Shown here piece by piece: positions 32,475 to 40,936 of a stretch of DNA of 64,000 bases; the first letter of the stretch is position 1; every line of letters starts with the position of its first letter. Location: contig NZ_JAIZDP010000001.1 of assembly GCF_021554725.1 (NCBI RefSeq), forward strand, positions 1,140,656 to 1,204,655, given 5' to 3'. A program made the position numbers and the translations under genes. The notes beneath the pieces were generated by a model. It ran no database searches and was not told where the DNA came from. It saw nothing but the letters and a program-made list of their open reading frames with translations. The stretch comes from Sinomonas notoginsengisoli. Its GTDB lineage: Bacteria; Actinomycetota; Actinomycetes; Actinomycetales; Micrococcaceae.

Positions 32475-34181
32475 TCAGAGCGCGGTGCGCACCCACGCCG
32501 TCGCATCCGCGGGCAGCTTGCCCTCTTCGGGCTCCACGGTGGCGAGGAGCACCTCCCCCTCCGGAAGCGAGGTGGGGGCAGTGCCGAAGTTGGTCACGAC
32601 GTGCCACTGGCCACGGTCGACGGGACGCGAGAAGTGCAGCACGTCCTCGTCCTCACTCCCGAGCCATTCGAGGCGCTCCGGGCCCTCGAGCTCGTGCCGG
32701 AGAGCGAGTGCACGGCGGTAGAAGCCGAGAGTCGAGCCCGGGTCTGCATCCTGGACGCTCACCGCGTACTCCTTGAACCAGGCCGGCTGCGGCAGATGGG
32801 CGCCGTCCGAGCCGAACCCGAATGAGGATCCGGCTGCGGGCGCGGCCTCCCATGGGAGGGGCACCCTGCAGCCGTCGCGGCCCACATCGACGCCGCGGTT
32901 GCGGAAGAACGTCGGGTCCTGACGATACTCCTCAGGGATCCTGCCGACTTCCTGGAGCCCGAGCTCCTCACCCTGGTACAGGTACGCCGAACCGGGCAGG
33001 GCGAGCATGAGCGCCGTGGCGGCCTTGGCGCGGCGTAGGCCCAGCGCAGCATCGACCTCGGCCGGGCGCCCTCCGTTGAGCAGCCAGTCCTTGCCGTCCG
33101 CGCCGGCACCTTCCCACCCTGAGCCCTTGGGCAGTCCGTAGCGCGTTGCATGCCGCACCACGTCATGGTTCGAGAACACCCACGTCGACGATGCACCGGT
33201 CGCGGCGGCCTCACCGAGGTTCTTCGTGATGACCTCTCGGAACTGGCCGGCGTCGAAATCCGCCTTGAGGAGGTCGAAGTTGAAGGCCTGGCCGAGGCCT
33301 TCGGGGGACGCATACTTGGCGCGACGGTCAGCGTGGACCCACGCTTCTGCCACCGCGGCGCGGGGTGGAGTGTACTCGTTGAGCACCTTGCGCCATTCGG
33401 CGTAGATGGAATGGACCTCGTCGCGGTCCCAGAGGGGGTGCTCGCCGGAGGCGAAGAGCTCGGCCCGGTGGATCGTGTCGAGGTCCGCGTGGACCGCGTC
33501 CATGTCCTTCTTGAGCCCGTGGGCGACGTCGACACGGAAGCCGTCCACGCCGCGGTCCGACCAGAAGCGCAGGGTGGTAAGGAAGTCCTCGTGGACCTCC
33601 GGGTTGTCCCAGTTGAGGTCCGGCTGCTCCTTGGCGAAGAGGTGGAAGTACCACTGGCCCGGCGTTCCGTCCGCCTCGGAGACGCGCTCCCAAGCGCCAC
33701 CACCGAAGATCGAGGTCCACCCGTTGGGCGGGAGCTCACCGTTCTCGCCGGCACCGTCCCGGAAGATGTACCGGTCCCTCGCCGCCGACCCGGGGGCCGA
33801 GGCGAGCGCCTCCCGGAACCACGCGTGGCGGTCCGAAGTGTGGTTCGGCACGATGTCCGCGATGACCTTGATGCCTACCGCGTGCAGCGCCGCGACCATC
33901 GCGTCGAAGTCCTCGAGGGTGCCGAGCCGCGGATCGATGTCCCGGTAGTCGTCGACGTCGTAGCCGCCGTCAGCCAGCGCCGAGGGGTAGAAGGGGCTGA
34001 GCCAGACGGCGTCGATCCCGAGGGAGGCCAAGTACGGCACGCGCGAGGTGATCCCCGGGATGTCTCCGATGCCGTCCCTGTTCGCGTCGGCGAAGCTGCG
34101 CGGATAGATTTGGTAGACGGCCGCGTGCCGCCACCAGTCGGCGGAAGGGTCGGTGCGGTCTGGCTGAGCGGTGGCGGGCAC
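32475..34181 (-). CDS. GH13 alpha-glucosidase
   Basis: A 568-residue glycoside hydrolase family 13 enzyme without signal peptide, so it acts on imported maltose, sucrose-type or isomalto-oligosaccharides. The four GH13 regions are present: VIADIVPNHTSD, GFRVDVAHGL (nucleophile Asp), AVAEAWV (acid/base Glu) and FSNHDVVR (third acid). QPDLNWDNPEV is typical of oligo-1,6-glucosidase/alpha-glucosidase types. GTG 34181 is selected because AGGAG precedes it and the fold begins at WWRHAAVYQIYPRSF. It is divergent from a ROK repressor, sharing a 110-bp regulatory region with a 15-bp dyad. No sugar transporter is adjacent. Confidence 0.94.
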   Translation of the reverse strand: MPATAQPDRTDPSADWWRHAAVYQIYPRSFADANRDGIGDIPGITSRVPYLASLGIDAVWLSPFYPSALADGGYDVDDYRDIDPRLGTLEDFDAMVAALHAVGIKVIADIVPNHTSDRHAWFREALASAPGSAARDRYIFRDGAGENGELPPNGWTSIFGGGAWERVSEADGTPGQWYFHLFAKEQPDLNWDNPEVHEDFLTTLRFWSDRGVDGFRVDVAHGLKKDMDAVHADLDTIHRAELFASGEHPLWDRDEVHSIYAEWRKVLNEYTPPRAAVAEAWVHADRRAKYASPEGLGQAFNFDLLKADFDAGQFREVITKNLGEAAATGASSTWVFSNHDVVRHATRYGLPKGSGWEGAGADGKDWLLNGGRPAEVDAALGLRRAKAATALMLALPGSAYLYQGEELGLQEVGRIPEEYRQDPTFFRNRGVDVGRDGCRVPLPWEAAPAAGSSFGFGSDGAHLPQPAWFKEYAVSVQDADPGSTLGFYRRALALRHELEGPERLEWLGSEDEDVLHFSRPVDRGQWHVVTNFGTAPTSLPEGEVLLATVEPEEGKLPADATAWVRTAL

Positions 34182-34223
34182 CGGTTCTCCTGTTCGAAGA
34201 AAGTGGATGCAGTGATTGTATCG

Positions 34224-34243
34224 ATTATATTTAGACTCTAAAT
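34224..34243. promoter_or_regulatory. ROK-type operator and minus-strand -10 box
   Basis: ATTTAGA-C-TCTAAAT (34229-34243) is a perfect 7-bp dyad between the divergent alpha-glucosidase and ROK genes. A perfect TATAAT (minus strand, 34224-34229) abuts it, so binding would occlude the alpha-glucosidase promoter. Confidence 0.7.
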
Positions 34244-34291
34244 CAAAGCCGGGAACCATTATTCTTCCGGTGCAATGGGGAGGTCAAGGCG

Positions 34292-35482
34292 ATGCGGACA
34301 GGACCGGCCCCGGGACCCCATGTCGTGCGGCTCGCCAATGCCGAGGCGGTGCTCCGCCGCCTCCGCGGCGCCGCGCCCGACGCCCTCACCGCGGGCGAGC
34401 TCGTGGACGGGACGGGGCTCACCCGTGCCACGGTCATCGCCGTCTGCGACGACCTCGTGCGCCGGGGCTGGGCCGCGGAGCTCCCCGCCGTCCGCACGGC
34501 CGCCGCCGCGAGCCGCGGCCGGCCCCCGCGCATGTTCACCTTCCGCGCGGACGCGGGTGCCGTTGTCGGCATCGACATGGGGGCAGGCAAGACCACGGCG
34601 CTCGTCGCCGACCTGCTCGGCACCCCGCTGGGCGCTGCCACCGGAATCTTCCCCTTCACAGCGCAAGGAAGCGAGCGGGTCGAGATCGTGAGCTCGACGG
34701 CGCTCACGGCCCTCGCGTCTGCCGGGGTCACCGCGGAGGGGGTCCTCGCCGCCGTGGCCGGAGTGGCGGCACCCGTGGACCGCGACGGGCACATAGCGAC
34801 GCCCCGCGACTTCTGGGAGCAGTTCGACGTGGGCCTCGCCCAAGGCCTGGCGGAACGCCACGGATGGCGGGTGGTCCTCGAGAACGACGCGAACCTCGCT
34901 GCCCTCGCCGAGCAGTGGAGGGGCGCTGCGCGCGGAGTGGACGACGTCGCCGTGGTCCTCGCCGGGGAACGGCTCGGTGCGGGACTCCTCGAGTCGGGGC
35001 GGCTCCTGCACGGCCGGCACGGCGGCGCCGGCGAGCTCTCCTTCTTGCGCCTGGTCTCGGGTGCGGCCGGGCCCCACGGCATCGGCCAGCTCGCCCGCCG
35101 GTGGGGTGCCGAGGAAGCGGCCCTCGGGAGACTCGGCGGCATCGCACCGGAGGACGTCACCGCGGAGGCCGTCTTTGCCGCGGCGCACGACGGCGATCCG
35201 GGCGCCTTGCGCGTGCTGAGGCGCCTGTCCGGGCATATGGCGCGCGTCGTAGCCATCCTCGGCACGGTGCTCAACCCGGAGCTTGTCGTCCTCGGAGGCG
35301 CGGTCGCCGGTGCGGCCGCGGCCCTCCTGCCGGGCATCCGGGCCGAGCTGCCCTCCCTCACGGACACCCCTCCCAGAGTGGAGGTGTCATCCCTCGGCGG
35401 CGACGCCGTGGCCCTCGGGGCGGTGCGGCGGGCCCTCGACGACGTGGCCGAGCGTGCCCTCGACATCAATCTGGGCCGGTGA
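34292..35482 (+). CDS. ROK family repressor
   Basis: A 396-residue ROK protein with an N-terminal winged helix (about residues 15-75: LRGAAPDALTAGELVDGTGLTRATVIAV) and a sugar-kinase-like domain. The kinase features are degenerate: the phosphate loop reads GIDMGAGKTTALVADLLG rather than the usual DxGGT form, and the CxCGxxGC zinc motif expected near residue 260 is absent. ENDANLAALAE keeps the Asp of the sugar site, and HGGAGEL stands where the zinc His usually lies. It should therefore bind sugar as a repressor rather than phosphorylate it. GGGGAGG precedes the ATG. It most likely controls the divergent alpha-glucosidase. Confidence 0.92.
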   Translation: MRTGPAPGPHVVRLANAEAVLRRLRGAAPDALTAGELVDGTGLTRATVIAVCDDLVRRGWAAELPAVRTAAAASRGRPPRMFTFRADAGAVVGIDMGAGKTTALVADLLGTPLGAATGIFPFTAQGSERVEIVSSTALTALASAGVTAEGVLAAVAGVAAPVDRDGHIATPRDFWEQFDVGLAQGLAERHGWRVVLENDANLAALAEQWRGAARGVDDVAVVLAGERLGAGLLESGRLLHGRHGGAGELSFLRLVSGAAGPHGIGQLARRWGAEEAALGRLGGIAPEDVTAEAVFAAAHDGDPGALRVLRRLSGHMARVVAILGTVLNPELVVLGGAVAGAAAALLPGIRAELPSLTDTPPRVEVSSLGGDAVALGAVRRALDDVAERALDINLGR

Positions 35483-35546
35483 TGCCAACACCGTCACGGC
35501 GATGTCCTGGACAGTCCAAGCCCCGCAGAGTAAGCCGGATGCGGCC

Positions 35547-36614
35547 TCACACGGGCAGCTTTGCGCGCAGGGACTTCACGACTGGCTTGGTCACGGCGTG
35601 CGTGGCGGCCGCAAGGCCGATCGAGACGGGAATGGCAATCCAGCCGATCTCGAGGAAGTCCGTGCGGGCGAGCACCCCGAAGAGGCACAGGACCGGGTAG
35701 TGCCACAGGTAGATCTCGTAGCTGATACGGCCGACGTATGTCAGCGGCGCCAGCGAGAGCGTCCGCCGGATCGGCCCATCCGGACCGCGCAGCACCGCGA
35801 AGACCAGCAGCAGCGTGCCTCCGGCTGCCGCGAGGGTGTCCACCGTGGACAACGGCGCGAGCGAGGACCGCATGACCGATAAGGCGATGAGTGCCAGACC
35901 CGCCAGGCCGTGCCACGTGCGCGCTGCCACGGTCGAGTGGTGCAGCACGAGGGCCAGCGCGCAGCCGGCGAACAGGGCGCACGTGCGCAGGATGAAGGAC
36001 ATGTGGCCCGTGGAGGCCTCCACGGACAGAGCGGCCACGGCGAGCAGCCCAGCGGCCCCGACCGCGACGGCGAGAGCGCGGCGCGAGCGGCGGCCCTGGA
36101 CCGTGCGGGCGCCCTTCACGAGCAGGACGAGCGCGAGGGGCCACACGAAGTAGAACCACTCCTCGAGGCCCAGCGTCCAGGTGTGCGCGTACGCAGAGAG
36201 GGTGTCAGCCCCGGTCTCGGCGCCGATCGGCATGAGGTAGAACAGGGCCATGACCGAGCCCCAGGCCGCGTAGCCCAAGCCCATGAGCAGTGCGATCGGG
36301 ACGAACACCAGCGCGAGCGTGATCATCAGCGGCGGATACAGGCGGACCGCCCGCCGCACGTAGAACCTGCGCAAAGAGATGCGCCCGTGGCGATCGTGTT
36401 CCTCGAGGAGCAGGGTAGTGATGAGGAAGCCCGAGAGCGCGAAGAAGATGTCCACGCCGCCTGCGCCGCCGAAATGCAGCGGCATGACCGCGTGGTAGAG
36501 GAGCACCATGGTGATGGCAAGGGCGCGGATGCCGTCGAGCGCCGAAACGTGGCCCAATCCCCCCGCGCGGGGTCTGGCCGGCGCTGCTGTGCGTAGGTTC
36601 CCTGTAACCGTCAT
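35547..36614 (-). CDS. Acyltransferase 3 (OafA/YrhL-like) membrane protein
   Basis: A 355-residue membrane O-acyltransferase with about ten helices. SALDGIRALAITMVLLYHAVMP holds the conserved His in helix 1, GGVDIFFALSGFLITTLLLEE the second block, and FYVRRAVRLYPPL the third, all diagnostic for the family. Such enzymes move acetyl or other acyl groups from the cytoplasm onto surface glycans, peptidoglycan or secreted antibiotics. There is no SGNH extracellular domain at the C-terminus. The acceptor is unknown and no glycan genes adjoin it. GAGAGGAAACG before the ATG provides the ribosome site. It converges on the ROK gene with a 64-bp gap. Confidence 0.93.
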   Translation of the reverse strand: MTVTGNLRTAAPARPRAGGLGHVSALDGIRALAITMVLLYHAVMPLHFGGAGGVDIFFALSGFLITTLLLEEHDRHGRISLRRFYVRRAVRLYPPLMITLALVFVPIALLMGLGYAAWGSVMALFYLMPIGAETGADTLSAYAHTWTLGLEEWFYFVWPLALVLLVKGARTVQGRRSRRALAVAVGAAGLLAVAALSVEASTGHMSFILRTCALFAGCALALVLHHSTVAARTWHGLAGLALIALSVMRSSLAPLSTVDTLAAAGGTLLLVFAVLRGPDGPIRRTLSLAPLTYVGRISYEIYLWHYPVLCLFGVLARTDFLEIGWIAIPVSIGLAAATHAVTKPVVKSLRAKLPV

Positions 36615-36704
36615 CGTTTCCTCTCGTCGGAATCCGACAGAGTGTAGCCGACCCCCCTTGAAGGGCCTTTGAGCAGGGGCCTACCCGCTTTCGGGGAAAC
36701 GAAA

Positions 36705-36730
36705 AGGACCCCCGGTCTCCCGGGGGTCCT
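36705..36730 (-). terminator. Intrinsic terminator after tRNA-Met
   Basis: AGGACCCCCGG and its complement with a 4-nt loop, followed on the minus strand by TTTTCGTTTCC. It lies 6 bp past the tRNA-Met 3' end and closes the two-tRNA transcript. Confidence 0.9.
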
Positions 36731-36735
36731 GAACG

Positions 36736-36809
36736 TAGCGGTGCCGGGACTCGATCCCGGGACCTCACGATTATGAGTCGTGCGCTCTAACCAGCTGAGC
36801 TACACCGCC
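36736..36809 (-). tRNA. tRNA-Met (CAU), elongator
   Basis: A 74-nt cloverleaf read on the minus strand, beginning GGCGGUGUAGCUCAGC. The anticodon loop CUCAUAA gives CAU, the T-arm is CCGGG-AUCGAGU-CCCGG, and the acceptor pairs 7/7 with one G-U. CCA is not encoded. The 5' GGCGGUG with these arms fits elongator Met rather than initiator or Ile2. It follows tRNA-Thr by 4 nt. Confidence 0.95.
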
Positions 36810-36813
36810 AGAG

Positions 36814-36885
36814 AGCCCCCCACGGGAATCGATCCCGTGACCTCCATCTTACCAAGATGGCGCTCTACCACTGAGCTAGGGGGGC
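36814..36885 (-). tRNA. tRNA-Thr (GGU)
   Basis: A 72-nt cloverleaf on the minus strand, starting GCCCCCCUAGCUCAGUGG. The anticodon GGU lies in the stem-loop AUCUU-GGU-AAGAU. The acceptor GCCCCCC/GGGGGGC is fully paired, and CCA is not encoded. It is the first gene of a Thr-Met tRNA pair. Confidence 0.95.
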
Positions 36886-36896
36886 AACAGAGAAAT

Positions 36897-36925
36897 ACTT
36901 TACCGGACGGGCGGGACGCCACCAA
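36897..36925 (-). promoter_or_regulatory. Promoter of the tRNA-Thr/tRNA-Met pair
   Basis: TTGGTG (36920-36925) and TAAAGT (36897-36902) with a 17-bp spacer on the minus strand, about 11 bp before tRNA-Thr. A compact, well-placed stable-RNA promoter. Confidence 0.75.
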
Positions 36926-36961
36926 ATCGAATGCGTGGTCAGGAGCCGTTCCCGTGACGCG

Positions 36962-36998
36962 GCGAGGGCCCGCCGCCGGTCTCCCGGGGTGGGCCCTC
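36962..36998. terminator. Hairpin downstream of deaD
   Basis: CGAGGGCCC (36962-36970) pairs with GGGCCCTCG (36990-36998), and the inner CCCGCCGCCGG also pairs partly. It lies 25 bp past the deaD stop on the minus strand. TCTCGTCT follows it on the plus strand. Confidence 0.6.
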
Positions 36999-37022
36999 GT
37001 CTCGTCTATCCGCGGTGCATCG

Positions 37023-39170
37023 TCACCACTTGTTGCCGCGGCCGCCAGCACTTCCGCTGCCATGGCGCGGCTTGCGGTCGAAGCCACCGCGTCCGCCGCC
37101 GAAGCCACGGTCATCGCGGTCGCGACCGCCGAATCCCCCACGGTCTCCGGAGCCACGGCCCGGGCGGTCGGAGCGGCCGCCGAACCCACGGTCGCCGCCG
37201 CGGTCGGGACGGCTGCCGAAGCCGCCCTCGCCGCGGCCACGGTACCCACCGCGGGAGCCGCGGTCGCCGTCGTCCGAACGCTCGCGGTTGGGGCGGCGCC
37301 CCGTGTCGAGCTCAAGCTTGATGAGCTCGCCGCCGATGCGGGTCTTGGACAGGGCCCTCCACTGCTCACCGCTCAGCTCCGCGGGGAGCTCGACGAGGGA
37401 GTGGTCAGCGCGGATGTCGATCCCGCCGATCTGGCTCGAATGGAAGCCGCCCTCGTTGGCGAGGGCGCCGACGATCGAGCCCGGCATGACGCGCTGGCGG
37501 CGGCCGACGGCGATGCGGTAGGTCGCGTTGCCCTCGGTGATCGAGCGGGACGGGCCGCGCGAGCCGAAGCCGTCCTTGTTGCGGTCTCGCTTCTGGAACT
37601 CCGGCGCGGACGGGAGCTCCTTGACGAAGAACGGGGTGTCGCCTTGGACCATGACGGCGAGCGCCGCAGCAATCTCGGCGGCGGGGACCTCGTGCTCCTC
37701 CTCATAGGAGGCGATGAGGTCGCGGAACATCGCGACATCCTGCGACTCGAGCGTCTCGGTGATCCGTTCCGCGAACTTGCTCATGCGCAGCGAGTTGACC
37801 GTCTCGGCGGTTGGCAGGTGCATGGGCTCGACGGCCTGGCGCGTGGCCTTCTCTATGGCCCGCAGGAGGTACTTCTCGCGCGGGGTCATGAACAGGATCG
37901 CGTCGCCCTTGCGGCCGGCGCGGCCCGTGCGGCCGATCCGGTGCACGTAGCCCTCGGTGTCGTGCGGGATGTCGTAGTTGATCACGTGGCTGATGCGCTC
38001 GACGTCGAGTCCGCGTGCCGCGACGTCGGTGGCCACGAGGATGTCGATCTTGCCCTCGCGCAGCGCCTCGACCGTGCGCTCACGCTGGGCCTGGGCGATG
38101 TCGCCGTTGATCGCGGCGGCCTGGAAGCCGCGCGCCTTGAGCTTCTCGGCGAGGTCCTCGGTGGCCATCTTCGTACGGACGAACGCGATAACCCCGTCGA
38201 ACTCCTCGACCTCGAGGATGCGGGTCATGGCGTCGAGCTTGTGCGCGCCCATGACCTGCACATAGCGCTGGCGGATGTTCTTGCCAGTGGTGGTCTGGGA
38301 CTTGACCGTGACCTCTTCAGGCATGTTGAGGTACTGCTTCGACATGCGGCGGATCTGCGAGGGCATCGTCGCGGAGAACAGGGCAACCTGGCGGCCGTCC
38401 GGGGTCTTCTGGAAGATGCGCTCCACGTCCTCGGCAAAGCCCATGCGGAGCATCTCGTCCGCCTCGTCGAGCACGAGGTACTGCAGCTCGGAAAGGTCGA
38501 GGGAGCCCTTTTCGATGTGGTCGATCACGCGGCCGGGCGTGCCGACCACTACCTGGGCGCCGCGGCGCAGGCCGGCCAGCTGCGGGCCGTAGGCCGAGCC
38601 GCCGTAGACGGGCAGGATGGTGAAGTCATCGAGGTGCTTCGCGTACGAGGCGAAGGCCTCGGCGACCTGGAGGGCGAGCTCGCGGGTCGGGGCAAGGACG
38701 AGGGCCTGGGTCGAGCGGGACGGACCGTTGAGGTCGTGCAGCTCGGCGAGGCGCGAGAGCGCAGGCACGGCGAACGCCGCGGTCTTGCCCGTGCCGGTCT
38801 GGGCGAGGCCCACAACGTCGCGGCCCTCGAGCAGGAGCGGGATCGTCGCGGCCTGGATGGGCGAGGGCTTCTCGTAGCCGACGTCGACAAGGGCAGCCAG
38901 GACGCGGGCGTCAATGCCGAGATCGGCAAAGCGCACTTCGCCGTCGTCAGCAGTGCCCTCAGCGGCGCGCTCCTCGGGGGCGGCGTCAGTAGCCGGAGCC
39001 TCAGCGGCGGCGTCAGTAGCCGGAGCCTCAGCGGCGGCGTCAGTAGCCGGAGCCTCAGCGGCGGCCGCCTCAGGTGCCTCGGTAGAGAGGGCCTCCGCGG
39101 GGAGGGCCTCGGTGGCGTCGGGCAGAGTGGTTTCGGTCAGGGTGGTTTCAGACACAGTGATGTCAGACAA
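37023..39170 (-). CDS. deaD: DEAD-box RNA helicase (DeaD/CsdA-like)
   Basis: A 715-residue cold-shock-type RNA helicase. All core motifs are present: Q motif GYEKPSPIQAATIPLLLEG, AQTGTGKT, PTRELALQ, DEADEML, SAT, ATDVAARGLD and HRIGRTGRAG. A DbpA-like RNA-binding domain (about residues 560-640, YRIAVGRRQRVMPGSIVGAL) is followed by a long Gly/Arg-rich tail that binds RNA loosely. The N-terminus carries three 9-residue AAEAPATDA repeats. TTG 39170 (MSDITVSETT) with GAGG upstream is my start; TTG 39212 would add 14 residues. A long upstream gap suggests a regulated 5' leader. It unwinds structured mRNA and helps ribosome assembly in the cold. Confidence 0.95.
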   Translation of the reverse strand: MSDITVSETTLTETTLPDATEALPAEALSTEAPEAAAAEAPATDAAAEAPATDAAAEAPATDAAPEERAAEGTADDGEVRFADLGIDARVLAALVDVGYEKPSPIQAATIPLLLEGRDVVGLAQTGTGKTAAFAVPALSRLAELHDLNGPSRSTQALVLAPTRELALQVAEAFASYAKHLDDFTILPVYGGSAYGPQLAGLRRGAQVVVGTPGRVIDHIEKGSLDLSELQYLVLDEADEMLRMGFAEDVERIFQKTPDGRQVALFSATMPSQIRRMSKQYLNMPEEVTVKSQTTTGKNIRQRYVQVMGAHKLDAMTRILEVEEFDGVIAFVRTKMATEDLAEKLKARGFQAAAINGDIAQAQRERTVEALREGKIDILVATDVAARGLDVERISHVINYDIPHDTEGYVHRIGRTGRAGRKGDAILFMTPREKYLLRAIEKATRQAVEPMHLPTAETVNSLRMSKFAERITETLESQDVAMFRDLIASYEEEHEVPAAEIAAALAVMVQGDTPFFVKELPSAPEFQKRDRNKDGFGSRGPSRSITEGNATYRIAVGRRQRVMPGSIVGALANEGGFHSSQIGGIDIRADHSLVELPAELSGEQWRALSKTRIGGELIKLELDTGRRPNRERSDDGDRGSRGGYRGRGEGGFGSRPDRGGDRGFGGRSDRPGRGSGDRGGFGGRDRDDRGFGGGRGGFDRKPRHGSGSAGGRGNKW
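38980..39060. repeat. 27-bp tandem repeat in deaD
   Basis: Three near-identical 27-bp units encode AAEAPATDA in the disordered N-terminus. Perfect period and frame retention indicate recent slippage expansion. Confidence 0.85.
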
Positions 39171-39518
39171 GGGGTATCCTCGCGCTGGGGAGCCTAGGGG
39201 CTCGTCGGTCAATTACTCAAGCCCAGCGCTCTCTCAATCCCAGGCAGGGCTCCTACGCTGCGTCCGGCACCACATGCACCCGTACAGCGTTCCTTCAGCC
39301 GGATCCCCTATGCAATTGCCCGCAAGGCGGGCCCCAACACGCTCTCTGTCCTGCCTCAACCATTGGGCAGAAAAAGGGAATTCCGGAAAGTGGGGGATGT
39401 ATCCATCATACAGGACGCACGACGCCGCTCCTCACCTCGGGTGCCCGCGGGAAGGTGAACTTGGGCACACTCGTGGGGCAATCGCCGACGGCGCGCTGCT
39501 GGACGGCGGATGGAGCCT
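39171..39518 (-). promoter_or_regulatory. deaD 5' leader region, no gene
   Basis: 348 bp between deaD and the MOSC gene, both on the minus strand. TATGAT at 39405-39410 is a good -10, which would give a leader of roughly 225 nt. The stretch 39360-39410 is AT-rich for this genome. No ORF here looks real. Long leaders are typical of cold-shock-controlled deaD/csdA mRNAs. Confidence 0.45.
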
Positions 39519-40175
39519 CTACTGCACGGCGGCGCGTTCTGCCGCCGCGACCACATACTTCCGCAGGGCCGGGGCCAGGCGGAGGTCGCCCTCGGCCTCG
39601 GCGTCAAGGAGCGCCTCGGCCTTCTCGCGCGTGGGGTCCGAGAGCCATGCGCCTACCCGGACGCCGTGGTCGGGGACGTGCTCGATGCTGAACTGGATCC
39701 CGGCCTCGACGTCCCCCGGCGTGACCACCCGCAGGTAGGCGCCTGAGAGGCCAGCCCTTGTGAACCACGGACCCCAGCCTTCCTCTCCCATGCGGCGCGC
39801 GAATGTACCGCAGGGGATCCGGGGCATCGTGACCTCCAGGACCGCCCCGGAGGAGAACCGCCAGCGCTCTCCGATCACGGCGTTGCTCGCGGTGATCCCC
39901 TCGACCCGCAGGTTCTCCCCGAAGAATCCTGCCGGGATCTCCCGCCCGAGCTCTTGGGCCCACGCCGTGGCGTCGTCCTCAGAGTAGGCGTAGACGGCCT
40001 TGTCCTCGCCGCCGTGGTTGGCGCGATCGGCCTGGACATCCCCGTAGACGCCAAGGCGGCGCAGGTGCAGCGGCCCCTCGACCGGCCGCTTGTCGATGCC
40101 GGTCACTCCGACCGTCCCGGCGTCGGGGAGGAGCTGGTAGACGCGGCACACGGCGAGGACGCGGGCAGTCTTCAT
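39519..40175 (-). CDS. MOSC domain protein (YiiM-like)
   Basis: A 218-residue MOSC protein. YGDVQADRANHGGEDKAVYAYSEDD is the conserved MOSC segment, FFGENLRVEGITASNAVIGERWRF follows, and PRIPCGTFARRMGE contains the conserved Cys thought to bind molybdenum cofactor sulfur. YiiM-like proteins reduce N-hydroxylated compounds with Moco in E. coli. No electron-transfer partner is adjacent. ATG 40175 has TACCCT exactly 7 nt upstream and no Shine-Dalgarno, fitting a leaderless start. The frame continues upstream through the response-regulator gene only as an antisense-type shadow. Confidence 0.92.
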   Translation of the reverse strand: MKTARVLAVCRVYQLLPDAGTVGVTGIDKRPVEGPLHLRRLGVYGDVQADRANHGGEDKAVYAYSEDDATAWAQELGREIPAGFFGENLRVEGITASNAVIGERWRFSSGAVLEVTMPRIPCGTFARRMGEEGWGPWFTRAGLSGAYLRVVTPGDVEAGIQFSIEHVPDHGVRVGAWLSDPTREKAEALLDAEAEGDLRLAPALRKYVVAAAERAAVQ

Positions 40176-40237
40176 GACCAACAGGGTACCGGGGGCCGCC
40201 CTGCGAGGGGAGCAGTGGAGCGAGCAGCAGTGCAGTC

Positions 40238-40936
40238 TCAGGGATCGAAGCGGTACCCCATCCCCGCCTCGGTGTGCAGGTGGCGCGGGTGCGCGGGATC
40301 GGTCTCGAGCTTGCGGCGCAGCTGGGCCAGGTAGACACGCAGGTACTGCGTTTCCTTCTCGTACGCCGGGCCCCACACCTGCGTGAGGATCTCCCTCTGG
40401 GTCACGAGCTGGCCAGCCCTGCGCACGAGGAGCGCGAGGATGTTCCACTCGGTCGGCGTCAACCGCACCTCCGAGCCGCGGACGAGCACACGACGGGCGG
40501 CCAGGTCCACACTGAGGTCTCCGGTGAGCATGCGCGGCGCCTCTCCCGTGCGCGGACCGCGTCTGGCTGCAGCCCGGAGCCGTGCGAGCAGCTCCTCGAG
40601 GCCGAAAGGCTTGGTCACGTAGTCGTCCGCGCCGGCGTCGAGTGCCTCCACCTTGTCCTCCGACCCATGCCGCGCCGACAGGACGATGATGGGCACGTCC
40701 GTCCAGGCACGCAGGCGACGGATCACCTCGAACCCATCCATGCCGGGGAGGCCGAGGTCCAGGACCACAACATCCACCGGGCGTGCCGCGGCGATCTCGA
40801 GGGCTGCCTCGCCGCTCGGCGCGGTCAGCGCCTCGTAGCCGTGCACCCGCAGGTTGATCTGAAGCGCGCGGGCAAGCTGTGCCTCGTCCTCGACCACCAG
40901 GACAGTGCTCGGCACGGTCTCCCTCGGATGGCTCAT
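40238..40936 (-). CDS. kdpE: KdpE-like response regulator
   Basis: A 232-residue OmpR-type regulator. The receiver (about 10-125) has the acidic pair in VVEDEAQ, the phospho-acceptor in VVLDLGLPGMDG, and the Lys in VTKPFGLEELLARL. The winged helix (about 140-230) carries LTPTEWNILALLVRRAGQLVT and WGPAYEKETQYLRVYLAQLRRKLE, the KdpE-specific recognition helix. KdpE normally activates the kdpFABC potassium pump; no pump gene is in the window. The ATG overlaps the kinase stop by 4 bp, so the pair is co-translated with the kinase first. Confidence 0.9.
   Translation of the reverse strand: MSHPRETVPSTVLVVEDEAQLARALQINLRVHGYEALTAPSGEAALEIAAARPVDVVVLDLGLPGMDGFEVIRRLRAWTDVPIIVLSARHGSEDKVEALDAGADDYVTKPFGLEELLARLRAAARRGPRTGEAPRMLTGDLSVDLAARRVLVRGSEVRLTPTEWNILALLVRRAGQLVTQREILTQVWGPAYEKETQYLRVYLAQLRRKLETDPAHPRHLHTEAGMGYRFDP

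Noticed and set aside
36736..36885. Integrated element at the tRNA genes
   Set aside because: Neither tRNA-Thr nor tRNA-Met has a duplicated 3' end nearby, and no integrase is in the window.
36780..39197. 805-codon open frame on the plus strand across the tRNAs and deaD
   Set aside because: Runs through two tRNA genes and antisense to a helicase with all motifs; Leu/Arg/Asp/Gly-rich shadow.
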